NCBI GenBank assembly: GCA_964572045.1
Contig: CAZNEI010000004.1
Span: 40,521 to 104,520, forward strand
Direction: 5' to 3'
From: CBDCKR01 sp964572045
GTDB taxonomy: Bacteria; Gemmatimonadota; Gemmatimonadetes; Longimicrobiales; Gaopeijiaceae
Length of the DNA: 64,000 bases
Position 1 is the first letter of the stretch; each line of letters starts with the position of its first letter. Position numbers and translations under genes: made by a program. Under the pieces are notes generated by a model. It saw nothing but the letters and a program-made list of their open reading frames with translations. It searched no databases and was not told the origin of the DNA. Below are positions 35,011 to 44,295 of the stretch, piece by piece.

Positions 35011-38000
35011 GTGGCTCGCGGCCGGGCGCCTCTGCGGATCGCCGGGATCGTGATTCTGGCGCTCGCGGGCGGCGCGATATCAACGTTCTTGCTGCTCACG
35101 CGTACGAGCGTTGGGCAGGCGATCCTCCTGGAGGCGGCTCTGCGGCGCGTGGAACGGGAGATCAACGGAGAGATCCTCGTCTCAGGCATTCGGTCCTCCG
35201 GCCTGCACCGAGGCGCGAGACTCCTGGGCGTCCGGGTCAATGCCCCCGATGGAACCCCCCTGCTCGCTGCGGACTCTCTCGAGGCCGAGTATTCGATGCG
35301 CGGCATCTTGCGGGGCGACATCCTGCTCGCGGGCGTCAACCTTTGGCGGCCGATCGTCACGATTACGCGCTCCGTCGAGGGCGAACCCTTCAACGTGTCG
35401 GCCTTCTTGGCGGGCACCGGCGGCGGCGAGCGGGCCCGAGCCGAGACTCGCCACGCCGTACCTGAGGAGGGAGGCGAAGGGGCCACGGCCCCGGAGCGGG
35501 GCGGCCGCGAGTCCACGCGCCCCGAAGGCGGGCGCCTTGTCCTGGAGGACCTGGCGATCCACGAAGGCAGCCTGGACGTTCGATACCCGCTCCCGGATGC
35601 TCGAGGACCCGGATCGCGCATTGTCACCGTGCCCCTCCCCGATGGGAAGGGAACGATGAGAAGCCTCGCGTTCCGCGGAATCGACACGAGGGTGGAACGC
35701 GTCAGCATCGTCGATCCAGAGCTTGAAGGCCTCCAGGTGGACGTCAATGGACTCGCGATGGAGGGCGAGGTCTTCAGAGATCCGGTTCGCGTCGAGGACT
35801 TCGTGGGACGCATCCACTGGCTCGGGGACCGCATCGAAGTCTTCGCCGAGCGCCTCGCACTTCGCGGGACCGAGGCCCGCGGGGGTGCGACGGTGGATCT
35901 TCGAGAAGGGTCTGGGCCGGAACTGACGCTCGATCTCGAGGCCGCCCGACTTGACCTCGCGGATCTGCGCTGGCTCCAGCCGACACTGCCGGACGTCCAG
36001 GGGAGCGGGGCGCTCGGGGTGACCCTGGGACCCGGCGGGCTCCAACTCCGCTCGTCAGGGATGCGGTTTGACGTGGACGGCGGAGCGGTTGTGGCGGAGG
36101 GGGTGCTCGACCGGCCTCGAGCGGGCGAGGCGTCGCTCGCGGACGTCTCGGTGGCGATCTCCGGGCTCCCGGTGCCATCCATGGCAGAGTATCTGTCCTG
36201 GATGTCTCCGCTCGGCGGAACGATCGACGGGGCCGTCGTCCTGTCGGGTCCGCTGGAGGCACTGGCTGTGCGGGGCGGTCTCGCTCTCTCGGAGCCCGCG
36301 ATCGGACCGTCTCGAGGAGACCTCGAAGGCGTGCTGCACCTCCGGGGTCCCGTCGGGGCAACCGACCTGCGCGTCCGGTTTACGCCCATCGACCTGAGCA
36401 TCGCGAATCGCTTGGCTGAGTGGCGTTGGCTTGACGGAGCCATGCACCTCAACCTGAGGGCGGACGGTCGCATCGACGAAGGCGTCGAGGTGATGGTGGA
36501 CGCCGTGTACCTGGATCCCGACTCCGAGGAGTCGCACATCTCCGTCGAGGGCACCTTCACCCGGGGCCAGGACGATCTGTTTGTGTCTCTGGATGGGCTC
36601 ATGGAGCCGTTCTCCCTCGCCGGCCTCGTCCGGGACGGGTCGCCCCTGTCAAGACTGGGCGCGGCGCGCGGAACCATTCGTGCTGAAGGTCCGCTCTCCT
36701 CGATGACCGTCACGACGACCCTGGCCACCGGTGCGGGCCAGCTCGCACTAGAGGGCCGTTTCGACGCGCGCTCGCCCCTCCGCTCCTATCGGCTTGCGGG
36801 GAGTGCACGGGACTTCGACGCATTCGAGGCACTCCCGACTCTGCCGGAGGGCACGGTGCTCTCCGGGTCGCTCGACCTGCGAGGCGAAGGAACCGATCTG
36901 GGCACGGGCACGCTGGCCGGGGACGTGCAGCTCACCGCGTCGCGATTCGCGCACCTCCAAGTGGACGCGGCTGACCTTGGGGTCCGGGTGGCCGACGGCG
37001 TGCTGACTGTCGACACGATCCAAACAACGATCGGAGGTGTCGAGATCAGGGGCGCGGGACGCCTCGCCGTGACCGGGGCCGGATCCGCCGAACAACTGCA
37101 CGTCCGGATCGAGTCCGACAACATCGAGGGTCTTCGGCCTCTGCTTCTGGGACCGGACGTCACCGCGAGGGACACCCTCTCGGCCCTCGAGCTCGGCATC
37201 CTCACTCTTGAAGGCATCGATCCCGACACGCTGCCGATCCTCGCCCAGGTTCTCGTGTCGGGAGCCGTTGATGGAAGGCTCACTCTCGCGGGGTCCGTCG
37301 AGGAGCTAGACGTCTCGGGGCAAGCACGTGTCAGAGACGGCCTATTCGGCAGCAGCCGCATCGGAGAAGCGGAGCTGTCTTTTTCGGCTCCCAACCTTCT
37401 CTCGCCTCGGCCTGACGTCCAGGCCCAGATCGATGCCATTGATGTCCGTGTGCTCGAACGGGTGTTCGACTCCGTTTCTGTCCGCCTGGAATACCAGCGT
37501 CCGCGTGGAAGTGCCGACCTCCTACTCGTCACCCCGGAGGAGGACTACCGCGCCAGGATGGCGCTGGAGCGAGAGGATGAGCGACGCACGCTGCATCTCG
37601 ACGAGTTGGTCCTACGCTTTCCTGGCGAGCGCTGGAACCTTGGAGGCCCAGCTACCCTTTCGTGGGATCCGGACGGAGTGACGGTCAGAGACCTCCGCGT
37701 GATTCGTCCGGGGGTGGGAGGGATGCGCGTTCGAGCCCAAGGCCGGCTTCCCTTCCGAGGGCAGGCCGACTTCGAGTTGAGCGTCGACAGACTCGATGTC
37801 GCCCGCATCGCCGATCTCCTCCAGATGAGCGAGCGCTTGGAAGGAATGGTGGACGTAGGGCTTCTGGTGACCGGAAGTGCAGAAGATCCCGCGATCTCGG
37901 GGATCTTCTCGGCTGAGGACTTCCGCTTCAGGGAGTATGAGTTCGACCGCCTGCTCGGCACCTGGGACCATGAGGACCGGACGGCCATCGGAGGGATCGA

Positions 38001-39546
38001 GCTCTGGAGGGACTCGGTTCAAGTGCTGACAGTGAACGGCAAGCTTCCGCTCGACTTGGCGTTCCAGGGCGTGCAGGATCGGGTACCGGACGAGCCGATC
38101 GACCTCGTGGTGGTCTCGCAACAGCTCCCTCTTTCCCTTGTTGTGGCTCCCTTCGAGGGCTATCGGGATGCGTCGGGCACACTATCGGGCCGCGTCGAGC
38201 TGGGCGGAACGCCCGAGAGCGTCGCTCCAAGGGGCCGGCTCACCGTGGCGGACGGGGCCGTCTTTCTGGCTGGCGTCGGTGTCCGACACGAGGATCTCAA
38301 CGGAACCCTCAACTGGTTTCCCGACGGACGGATCGAGATCGACAGCAGCGCCCGAGCGTCGGGCACGGGGCGCGTGCAGGGGACCGTGATTCTGACTCCG
38401 GTGTCCGATCCGCGCCTGGACCTTGAGGTCAGCCTTGACGGGTTCCAGGGCATAGACCGTGAGGACGTGACCGCGCGCCTCAGTGGGGACATCCGGGTGC
38501 AGGGCTCGTACCGGCGTCCGGTTGTGTCGGGAAGCCTCCTCCTGGATGAGGGAACCCTGTTTGTGGAGGAATTCCAGAGGGCCGCCCAAGTTGTCGATCT
38601 CTCGGACCCCGCGTTTTACGACGTCGTGGACACCGAGGTCATGGACCTCCGTCCGCTCCTGGCCGGACAGAACCCCTTCCTGCGCAACATCCGCATGGAG
38701 AACATGACGTTGACGGTCCAGCGCAACAGTTGGATCCGAAGCGACCGCATGGACGTCGAGCTCGATGGCGAACTCCAGGTGCTCTATGATCGCCTCACGC
38801 AGGACCTGGCGATGATGGGGACACTGGAGGCTGTGCGCGGGTCGTATGAAGCCTTTGGCCGCCGGTTTCAGGTCGACGGAGGCACGCTCCGCTTCCTCGG
38901 AACGCCCGGAATCAATCCCGACCTGAATATCCAAGCGAGCAACCGCATCCGCTCGGCCGCGGGGGATCGCTTCACGATCTCGGCGACCGTCACGGGCAGC
39001 TTGGTCTCTCCCCGGATCGGTCTCACGAGCGACCAAGTGGGCCTCTCGGAAGACGACCTTCTCAGCTACCTTTACTTTGGTCGGCCCACCTACGCTCTGA
39101 CGTCGGGTCAGGCCCAGACCTTTGGGGCGGCGGGAGCGCTGCTGGGCTCGGGGGTCACGTTGGGGCTCAGAACGTTCGGTAACCGCCTGGGGTCGGTCGT
39201 GGCCGAGGAGCTCTTCGGGGTGGACTACCTCTCGATCACCCAGGAGGACCTTTGGGCGCTGGGGGACGAGGGGTTGCGGGGGACGTTGGGCACCACGGTC
39301 GTTGAAACTGGCTTCTACCTCGCCGACGATTTCTTCGTCACACTCCTTCTCAGGCCGCTGTCCCGGCAGGACACCGGGAGCCGCTTCGCAGGGATTCGCT
39401 TCGAATGGGCGGCGCCGCACGCCTACACGATCGAGTCCTTCTTCGAAGATCGATTCTCTCAGGGAAGGGTGTTCGGCTTCGGTGAGCTCGGCATCCGGCC
39501 CGAGAAGGGCCTTGGGTTGTCGATCTTCCGCGAATGGGGGTACTAG
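35011..39546 (+). CDS. tamB: TamB-like translocation/assembly module protein (DUF490)
   Basis: Very long AsmA/TamB-superfamily protein of 1511 residues, anchored by one N-terminal membrane segment (RIAGIVILALAGGAISTFLLL) and extending through the periplasm as a repeated beta-strand groove, expected to bridge the membranes. The DUF490 C-terminal domain is clear: DLNIQASNRIRSAAGD, VSPRIGLTSDQVGLSEDDLLSYLYFGRP and the final barrel-contacting region. Members shuttle lipids and support outer-membrane protein assembly. The GTG at 35011 starts one base after the stop of the BamA/TamA-like gene, so the two are coupled. An in-frame TTG at 34993 overlaps that gene. Confidence 0.9.
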   Translation: MARGRAPLRIAGIVILALAGGAISTFLLLTRTSVGQAILLEAALRRVEREINGEILVSGIRSSGLHRGARLLGVRVNAPDGTPLLAADSLEAEYSMRGILRGDILLAGVNLWRPIVTITRSVEGEPFNVSAFLAGTGGGERARAETRHAVPEEGGEGATAPERGGRESTRPEGGRLVLEDLAIHEGSLDVRYPLPDARGPGSRIVTVPLPDGKGTMRSLAFRGIDTRVERVSIVDPELEGLQVDVNGLAMEGEVFRDPVRVEDFVGRIHWLGDRIEVFAERLALRGTEARGGATVDLREGSGPELTLDLEAARLDLADLRWLQPTLPDVQGSGALGVTLGPGGLQLRSSGMRFDVDGGAVVAEGVLDRPRAGEASLADVSVAISGLPVPSMAEYLSWMSPLGGTIDGAVVLSGPLEALAVRGGLALSEPAIGPSRGDLEGVLHLRGPVGATDLRVRFTPIDLSIANRLAEWRWLDGAMHLNLRADGRIDEGVEVMVDAVYLDPDSEESHISVEGTFTRGQDDLFVSLDGLMEPFSLAGLVRDGSPLSRLGAARGTIRAEGPLSSMTVTTTLATGAGQLALEGRFDARSPLRSYRLAGSARDFDAFEALPTLPEGTVLSGSLDLRGEGTDLGTGTLAGDVQLTASRFAHLQVDAADLGVRVADGVLTVDTIQTTIGGVEIRGAGRLAVTGAGSAEQLHVRIESDNIEGLRPLLLGPDVTARDTLSALELGILTLEGIDPDTLPILAQVLVSGAVDGRLTLAGSVEELDVSGQARVRDGLFGSSRIGEAELSFSAPNLLSPRPDVQAQIDAIDVRVLERVFDSVSVRLEYQRPRGSADLLLVTPEEDYRARMALEREDERRTLHLDELVLRFPGERWNLGGPATLSWDPDGVTVRDLRVIRPGVGGMRVRAQGRLPFRGQADFELSVDRLDVARIADLLQMSERLEGMVDVGLLVTGSAEDPAISGIFSAEDFRFREYEFDRLLGTWDHEDRTAIGGIELWRDSVQVLTVNGKLPLDLAFQGVQDRVPDEPIDLVVVSQQLPLSLVVAPFEGYRDASGTLSGRVELGGTPESVAPRGRLTVADGAVFLAGVGVRHEDLNGTLNWFPDGRIEIDSSARASGTGRVQGTVILTPVSDPRLDLEVSLDGFQGIDREDVTARLSGDIRVQGSYRRPVVSGSLLLDEGTLFVEEFQRAAQVVDLSDPAFYDVVDTEVMDLRPLLAGQNPFLRNIRMENMTLTVQRNSWIRSDRMDVELDGELQVLYDRLTQDLAMMGTLEAVRGSYEAFGRRFQVDGGTLRFLGTPGINPDLNIQASNRIRSAAGDRFTISATVTGSLVSPRIGLTSDQVGLSEDDLLSYLYFGRPTYALTSGQAQTFGAAGALLGSGVTLGLRTFGNRLGSVVAEELFGVDYLSITQEDLWALGDEGLRGTLGTTVVETGFYLADDFFVTLLLRPLSRQDTGSRFAGIRFEWAAPHAYTIESFFEDRFSQGRVFGFGELGIRPEKGLGLSIFREWGY

Positions 39547-39878
39547 GAACCGGAGGCTTGAGGGTGGGCGACGGGCGGCCCGCCGAGGGACGTGGATTTG
39601 CACCGGGCCGATTCTGCGAACTATCCCGGGCCGGTGTTCGGCCGGACGACTCCAGCCCCCTGGGGTTGCGCACCTCAGATCGTCAGGGCTGGCCCGGGCC
39701 CCCTCCTCGATCACGGCCCGGCCCGCCAACGACCGATAGAGCTGGCTTGGGGAAAGACGCTTGTGCGACAGTGCTGCAGGTGCTCCGCCACACGCGCGGT
39801 CAGGCTCCGGCCGGGCGGCCTCGCCGCGACCACCCCCCGCCTTTTGAGGCGCGGGCGGCGTGGGTGGTATTCTGAATC
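39547..39878 (+). other. Intergenic region upstream of uvrA
   Basis: About 330 bases. The last 35 hold a promoter for uvrA (listed separately). A short palindrome GGGCGGCCCGC lies near 39572 but has no T-tract. I see no SOS-box-like (CTGT-N8-ACAG) site and no gene. Confidence 0.5.
39844..39873 (+). promoter_or_regulatory. Predicted promoter of uvrA, leaderless
   Basis: TTGAGG (39844-39849), an 18-base spacer and TATTCT (39868-39873). Transcription would start close to 39880, at the GTG start codon of uvrA (39879). There is no Shine-Dalgarno sequence between the box and the codon, which fits a leaderless mRNA. Confidence 0.5.
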
Positions 39879-42767
39879 GTGACGGCCCGAGACTCTCTGA
39901 TTGTTCGCGGTGCCCGGGAGCACAACCTCAAGGATTTGGACGTGGAGCTCCCCCGCCAGCGCCTCGTCGTGATCACCGGACTCTCGGGATCGGGGAAGTC
40001 GTCGCTCGCGTTCGACACGATCTACGCTGAAGGGCAGCGGAGGTATGTGGAGTCGTTGTCCGCCTACGCCCGCCAGTTCCTCGGACTCATGGAGAAGCCC
40101 GATGTCGACGCCATCGAGGGCCTCTCGCCGGCGATCTCGATCGAGCAAAAGACGGGCAGCCGCAATCCTCGCTCTACTGTGGGCACCGTCACCGAGGTCT
40201 ACGACTACCTTCGGCTCCTCTGGGCGCGGGTCGGAGTCCCCCATTGCCCGGAGTGTGGAAGGGCCGTGATACGCCAGTCCGCTTCGCAGATCGTCGAACG
40301 ATTGTCGGTCCTTGGGCCGGGCACCAAGATCGAGGTCTTGGCACCCCTGGTGCGGGGAAGAAAGGGAGAGTTCCGGGACCTCTTGGAGAAGGCGCTGAGG
40401 GAGGGCTTCGTCAGGGCGGTTGTGGACGGACGGACCATCGACCTGGCCGCTCCCCCTAGGCTCAGTCGGTACGAGAATCACGACATCGCCATCGTGGTGG
40501 ACCGACTCGTGGTTCGCGACGACGACCGCGATCGCCTCGCCGACTCCGTCGAGACGGCCCTACGGGTAGCGGACGGCATCTTGGAGGTCATCGAGCGGAA
40601 GGGCCGAAAACGGATCCCCCATCTCTTCAGCGAGCACCACTCGTGCGCCCACTGCGGCACCAGCATGCCCGAGATCGAACCCCGGCAGTTCTCCTTCAAC
40701 TCACCCTACGGCGCCTGTCCCGGGTGTGGAGGGCTCGGCACTGCGAAGAAGGTGAACCCCGACCTGCTCGTCGCCGACGGGAGCCTCTCCATCCTAAGAG
40801 GGGTGATCCTACCCTGGGGAGAGCCCTCCGGGCACCTGCGCGGATCGGTCCTGGCCGGGCTCGCAAAGGCCTACGAATTCGATCCGAGTGACTCTTGGCG
40901 TGATCTTCCGGAGGAGGCCCGCCACGCAATCCTCCGTGGCTCGGGGCGGATGAAGATCCGCTTCCCGTACCGCATCGGGGCCGGCAGGTCTACCGGATAC
41001 TACGAAGACACGTGGGACGGCGTGATCTCGAACGTAGAGACGCGATACAGGGACACACGCTCTGAAGCCGTCCGGAAGCAGCTTGAGACCTACATGTCCA
41101 CGCTGCCGTGTACCGCCTGTGGAGGGAGCCGGCTAAGGCCGGAATCGTTGGCGGTGACGGTCGCGGGCCGCACCCTGGGAGACGTCGTGAGCCTGTCGAT
41201 CTCGGAGGCCTCGGAGTTCTTCGAGAATCTGCCTGTCAACAAGCCGGTGGGCGCCGGGCCGGACCGCCATCTGCTTCACGGAGAGGTCGCAGGCCCGATC
41301 CTCAGGGAGGTCTGTGAGCGACTGAAGTTCCTCGTGAACGTCGGTCTCACTTACCTGACTCTCGGGCGCTCCGCCGATTCGCTGTCGGGCGGGGAATCGC
41401 AGCGCATCCGTCTGGCAACTCAGATTGGGAGTCGTCTCGTGGGCGTGCTCTACATTCTCGATGAGCCGTCCGTGGGTCTCCACCAGAGGGACAATCAGCG
41501 CCTCCTCGCGACGCTCCGGACACTGAGGGACCTGGGGAATACGGTCATCGTCGTGGAGCACGACGAGGAGACGATCCGGGCGGCGGATCACATCGTGGAT
41601 CTGGGACCTGGGGCGGGGCGCGCCGGAGGTCGGGTGGTTGCCCAGGGATCCTTGGATGAGATCCTCGCCGAGAGACAATCCCTCACGGGGGCGTACTTGT
41701 CCGGGAGGCGGCGGATTCCGATCCCCGCCGCCCGTCGGAGGACGAACGAGGATCGGATGCTCCGGCTCCGAGGCGCGCGGGAGCACAACTTGCGGAACTT
41801 GGACGTGAAGATCCCGCTCGGGTGCTTCGTTTCTGTGACGGGGGTGAGCGGGTCGGGAAAGTCGACTCTCATCAACCAGACGCTCTATCGGGCGCTGGCG
41901 CGCCACCTGTACCGCAGCAAGGTGGTCCCGGGTGGCTACGATGGCCTCGACGGGGTCGAGCACGTCAACAAGGTCATCGAGGTGGACCAGTCGCCTATCG
42001 GGCGCACTCCCCGGTCGAACCCGGCCACGTACACGGGCCTCTTCACACCGATGCGGGAGCTCTTCTCGAATCTCCCGGAGTCACAGATGAGAGGATATGC
42101 GCCCGGACGCTTCTCGTTCAATGTGAAGGGCGGCCGCTGCGAGGCGTGCAAGGGTGACGGGTTGGTGAAGATCGAGATGCACTTCCTTCCCGACGTCTAC
42201 GTACCGTGCGACGTATGTCGCGGACGTCGCTACAACCGGGAGACGCTCGACGTCTACTACAAGGGCAAGAACATCGCCGACGTGCTGGACATGACCGTGA
42301 AGGAGGCGCTCGAGTTCTTCGATCCGCTTCCGCGCCTGCGGGCGAGACTGAAGACGCTCCACGACGTGGGGCTCGGCTACATCCACCTGGGACAGTCGGC
42401 CACCACGCTCTCGGGGGGGGAGGCGCAGAGGGTGAAGCTGGCCGCCGAGCTGTCGAAGCGGGCCACCGGGAGTACCCTCTACATCCTGGACGAGCCCACC
42501 ACCGGACTTCACTTCGAGGATATCCGCGTTCTTCTCGGCGCACTTCACAAGCTCGTGGAGCGCGGCAATACGGTGGTGGTCATCGAGCACAATATGGAGG
42601 TGATCAAGACCGCGGACTGGGTCATCGACCTGGGTCCTGAGGGTGGCGGGTGTGGGGGTCGTATCGTCGCCGCTGGCCCGCCCGAGCGAATCGCCGCGGA
42701 TCCGAGATCCCACACGGGCCGGTTCCTGAAGCGATTGATGGCGTCCTCATCCAGAAACGGGGATTGA
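39879..42767 (+). CDS. uvrA: Excinuclease ABC subunit UvrA
   Basis: Damage-recognition ATPase of nucleotide excision repair, working with UvrB and UvrC. The protein has 962 residues and starts with the GTG at 39879 (DSLIVRGAREHNLKDLDVEL). It has two ABC ATPase modules: Walker A GLSGSGKSS and GVSGSGKST, with signature sequences SLSGGESQRIRLA and TLSGGEAQRVKLA followed by ILDEPSVGLH and ILDEPTTGLH. Zinc modules show as CPECG, CAHCG with CPGCGGLG, CTACGG and CEACKGDG with CDVCRG. All expected elements are intact. It appears to have its own promoter and no ribosome site. Confidence 0.97.
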   Translation: MTARDSLIVRGAREHNLKDLDVELPRQRLVVITGLSGSGKSSLAFDTIYAEGQRRYVESLSAYARQFLGLMEKPDVDAIEGLSPAISIEQKTGSRNPRSTVGTVTEVYDYLRLLWARVGVPHCPECGRAVIRQSASQIVERLSVLGPGTKIEVLAPLVRGRKGEFRDLLEKALREGFVRAVVDGRTIDLAAPPRLSRYENHDIAIVVDRLVVRDDDRDRLADSVETALRVADGILEVIERKGRKRIPHLFSEHHSCAHCGTSMPEIEPRQFSFNSPYGACPGCGGLGTAKKVNPDLLVADGSLSILRGVILPWGEPSGHLRGSVLAGLAKAYEFDPSDSWRDLPEEARHAILRGSGRMKIRFPYRIGAGRSTGYYEDTWDGVISNVETRYRDTRSEAVRKQLETYMSTLPCTACGGSRLRPESLAVTVAGRTLGDVVSLSISEASEFFENLPVNKPVGAGPDRHLLHGEVAGPILREVCERLKFLVNVGLTYLTLGRSADSLSGGESQRIRLATQIGSRLVGVLYILDEPSVGLHQRDNQRLLATLRTLRDLGNTVIVVEHDEETIRAADHIVDLGPGAGRAGGRVVAQGSLDEILAERQSLTGAYLSGRRRIPIPAARRRTNEDRMLRLRGAREHNLRNLDVKIPLGCFVSVTGVSGSGKSTLINQTLYRALARHLYRSKVVPGGYDGLDGVEHVNKVIEVDQSPIGRTPRSNPATYTGLFTPMRELFSNLPESQMRGYAPGRFSFNVKGGRCEACKGDGLVKIEMHFLPDVYVPCDVCRGRRYNRETLDVYYKGKNIADVLDMTVKEALEFFDPLPRLRARLKTLHDVGLGYIHLGQSATTLSGGEAQRVKLAAELSKRATGSTLYILDEPTTGLHFEDIRVLLGALHKLVERGNTVVVIEHNMEVIKTADWVIDLGPEGGGCGGRIVAAGPPERIAADPRSHTGRFLKRLMASSSRNGD

Positions 42768-42965
42768 GGGGGGGGCAGCGAGAGGGAAGGGGACAGTCGC
42801 GTCCAAACGACCGCTCGTGTTACACTAATTTCCCCGCAAGTGACCCCTCTGCAGGTGCTGGTGTCCAAGGAACTGGTTTCCGCCGGGTCGTAAGGGAGAG
42901 CCGGGGTCAGCTGCGATTGTCGACGGCCGGTGCGGCCGGTTGCCCTGAACACGGAGTGGATCAAC

Positions 42966-43406
42966 ATGGTGACCCGAGAGGATCTCGAGAGCCTCCTCAT
43001 CAGGATGGACCTAGATTACGAAGAGGTCGGGGAGGGGATGTTCCTCGTACGAGGAAGTGAAGGGGCCGTCGTCGTTCACCATTCGGAGCCTGTCCTTCTA
43101 CTGCGTCTCAACGTCATGGGTCTTCCGCGCGAAGGGGACCTGACGGACCTTTACAGGGCACTGCTCGAATGGAACGCCACCGACATCGTCCATGGAGCGT
43201 ACGGCATCGAGGAGGGGGAGATCATCCTCAGCGACACCCTAGAGTTGGAGACGCTTGACTACGAGGAGCTGCAGGCTTCGGTGGAGAGCATCCAGTTCGC
43301 CGCTTCGAGTCACCTTGGCGCGATCAGGGCCCTTTCCGGCATCGATGGTGGTGCCAAGGGTTCGCCCCGGCGCAGCAGTTCGGAAGGAGAGGTCCAAGGA
43401 GAATGA
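42966..43406 (+). CDS. YbjN-domain protein
   Basis: Acidic cytoplasmic protein of 146 residues resembling the YbjN / secretion-chaperone-like fold (MVTREDLESLLIRMDLDYEEVGEGMFLV, LLRLNVMGLPREG, LLEWNATDIVHGAYGIEEGEIILSD). YbjN-family proteins are linked to stress responses, but their biochemistry is not settled. The ATG at 42966 follows GGAG by nine bases. A possible -10 box TACACT lies at 42821-42826 without a good -35. The last codons overlap the pspA ATG (ATGA at 43403-43406), so it is translationally linked to PspA and probably works with it. Confidence 0.75.
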   Translation: MVTREDLESLLIRMDLDYEEVGEGMFLVRGSEGAVVVHHSEPVLLLRLNVMGLPREGDLTDLYRALLEWNATDIVHGAYGIEEGEIILSDTLELETLDYEELQASVESIQFAASSHLGAIRALSGIDGGAKGSPRRSSSEGEVQGE

Positions 43407-44269
43407 GCATCTTTGCCAAGCTGTCGACCGTCATCAAGTCGAACATCAACGACCTCATCTCACGGGCTGAGAACCCGGAGAAGATGTTGAACCAGATCAT
43501 TCTCGACATGCGCGATCAACTCGCGAAGGCCAAGCGCGAGGTCGCGGCGGCGATCGCGGACGAACGCAAGCTCCGTTCGCAGCTGGACGATGAGATCCGG
43601 CAGACCCGCCAGTGGGAGCATCGTGCGATGCTGGCCGTGAACGAGAACCGCGACGACCTCGCGAAACAGGCCCTCGTGAGGCAGCAGGAGCACGCCGCGC
43701 GCGCTGCGTCGCTCGAGACCACATGGCGGGCGCAGGCGGAGGAGACCGACAAGCTCAAGGGCTCACTCCGGCAGCTCAACGACAAGATCGAAGAGGCGAA
43801 GCGGAAGCGGAACCTCCTGGTCGCCAAGCAGCGGCGGGCCCAGGCGCAAAGGCGGATCCATGAGACGATGTCGGGTCTGTCCAACACGTCGGCCTTCGAC
43901 GCCTTCAGCCGGATGGCCGAGAAGATTGAGGAGCAGGAGCGGCAGAGCCTGGCACAAGCAGAAGTCACGGAGGCCCTCGGGCCCGGCACCCTCGAGGAAG
44001 AGTTCAAAATGCTCGAGGCGTCAGGCGGCCCTGCCGACGTGGAAAACCGACTTCTGGCGCTCAAGCACGAGATGGGCTTGATCGCCGCCCCCGAACCCGA
44101 GGCACCGAAGCAGCTTAGGTCGGGCGACGAGCCTAAAGAACCGGCGGAGGCACGAGGAGGGGATGGAGCCGAGGACCTTTCCGAAGAACCGGACGATCCA
44201 ACTTCGGAACCACGGATTCGAGAGGCCCAGCTGATCGAGGAATTCGACAAGCTTGAGCAGGAGACCTAA
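43403..44269 (+). CDS. pspA: PspA/IM30-family membrane-remodelling protein
   Basis: ESCRT-III-like protein of 288 residues that assembles on the inner membrane to repair or stabilise it under stress. It begins MSIFAKLSTVIKSNINDLI, the amphipathic helix of the family, and is almost entirely helical coiled coil to about residue 225 (ENPEKMLNQIILDMRDQLAKAK, VRQQEHAARAASLE). The C-terminal 60 residues are acidic and low-complexity before a final helix (REAQLIEEFDKLEQ). No pspF, pspB or pspC genes are nearby. GGAAGGAGAGG lies eleven bases before the ATG, which overlaps the YbjN gene. The stop codon is part of a terminator-like hairpin. Confidence 0.92.
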   Translation: MSIFAKLSTVIKSNINDLISRAENPEKMLNQIILDMRDQLAKAKREVAAAIADERKLRSQLDDEIRQTRQWEHRAMLAVNENRDDLAKQALVRQQEHAARAASLETTWRAQAEETDKLKGSLRQLNDKIEEAKRKRNLLVAKQRRAQAQRRIHETMSGLSNTSAFDAFSRMAEKIEEQERQSLAQAEVTEALGPGTLEEEFKMLEASGGPADVENRLLALKHEMGLIAAPEPEAPKQLRSGDEPKEPAEARGGDGAEDLSEEPDDPTSEPRIREAQLIEEFDKLEQET

Positions 44270-44287
44270 CGAGTCCTTATCGTTAGG
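44265..44287. terminator. Bidirectional hairpin between convergent genes
   Basis: CCTAACGA (44265-44272) and TCGTTAGG (44280-44287) are perfectly complementary around a 7-base loop. The left arm includes the pspA stop codon, and the minus-strand gene ends 8 bases further on. It could end transcription in both directions, although the flanking T-runs are weak. Confidence 0.5.
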
Positions 44288-44295
44288 GGCGACGG

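Noticed and set aside
38182..39729. 515-codon minus-strand frame
   Set aside because: Antisense to the TamB-like gene, with composition typical of a shadow frame.
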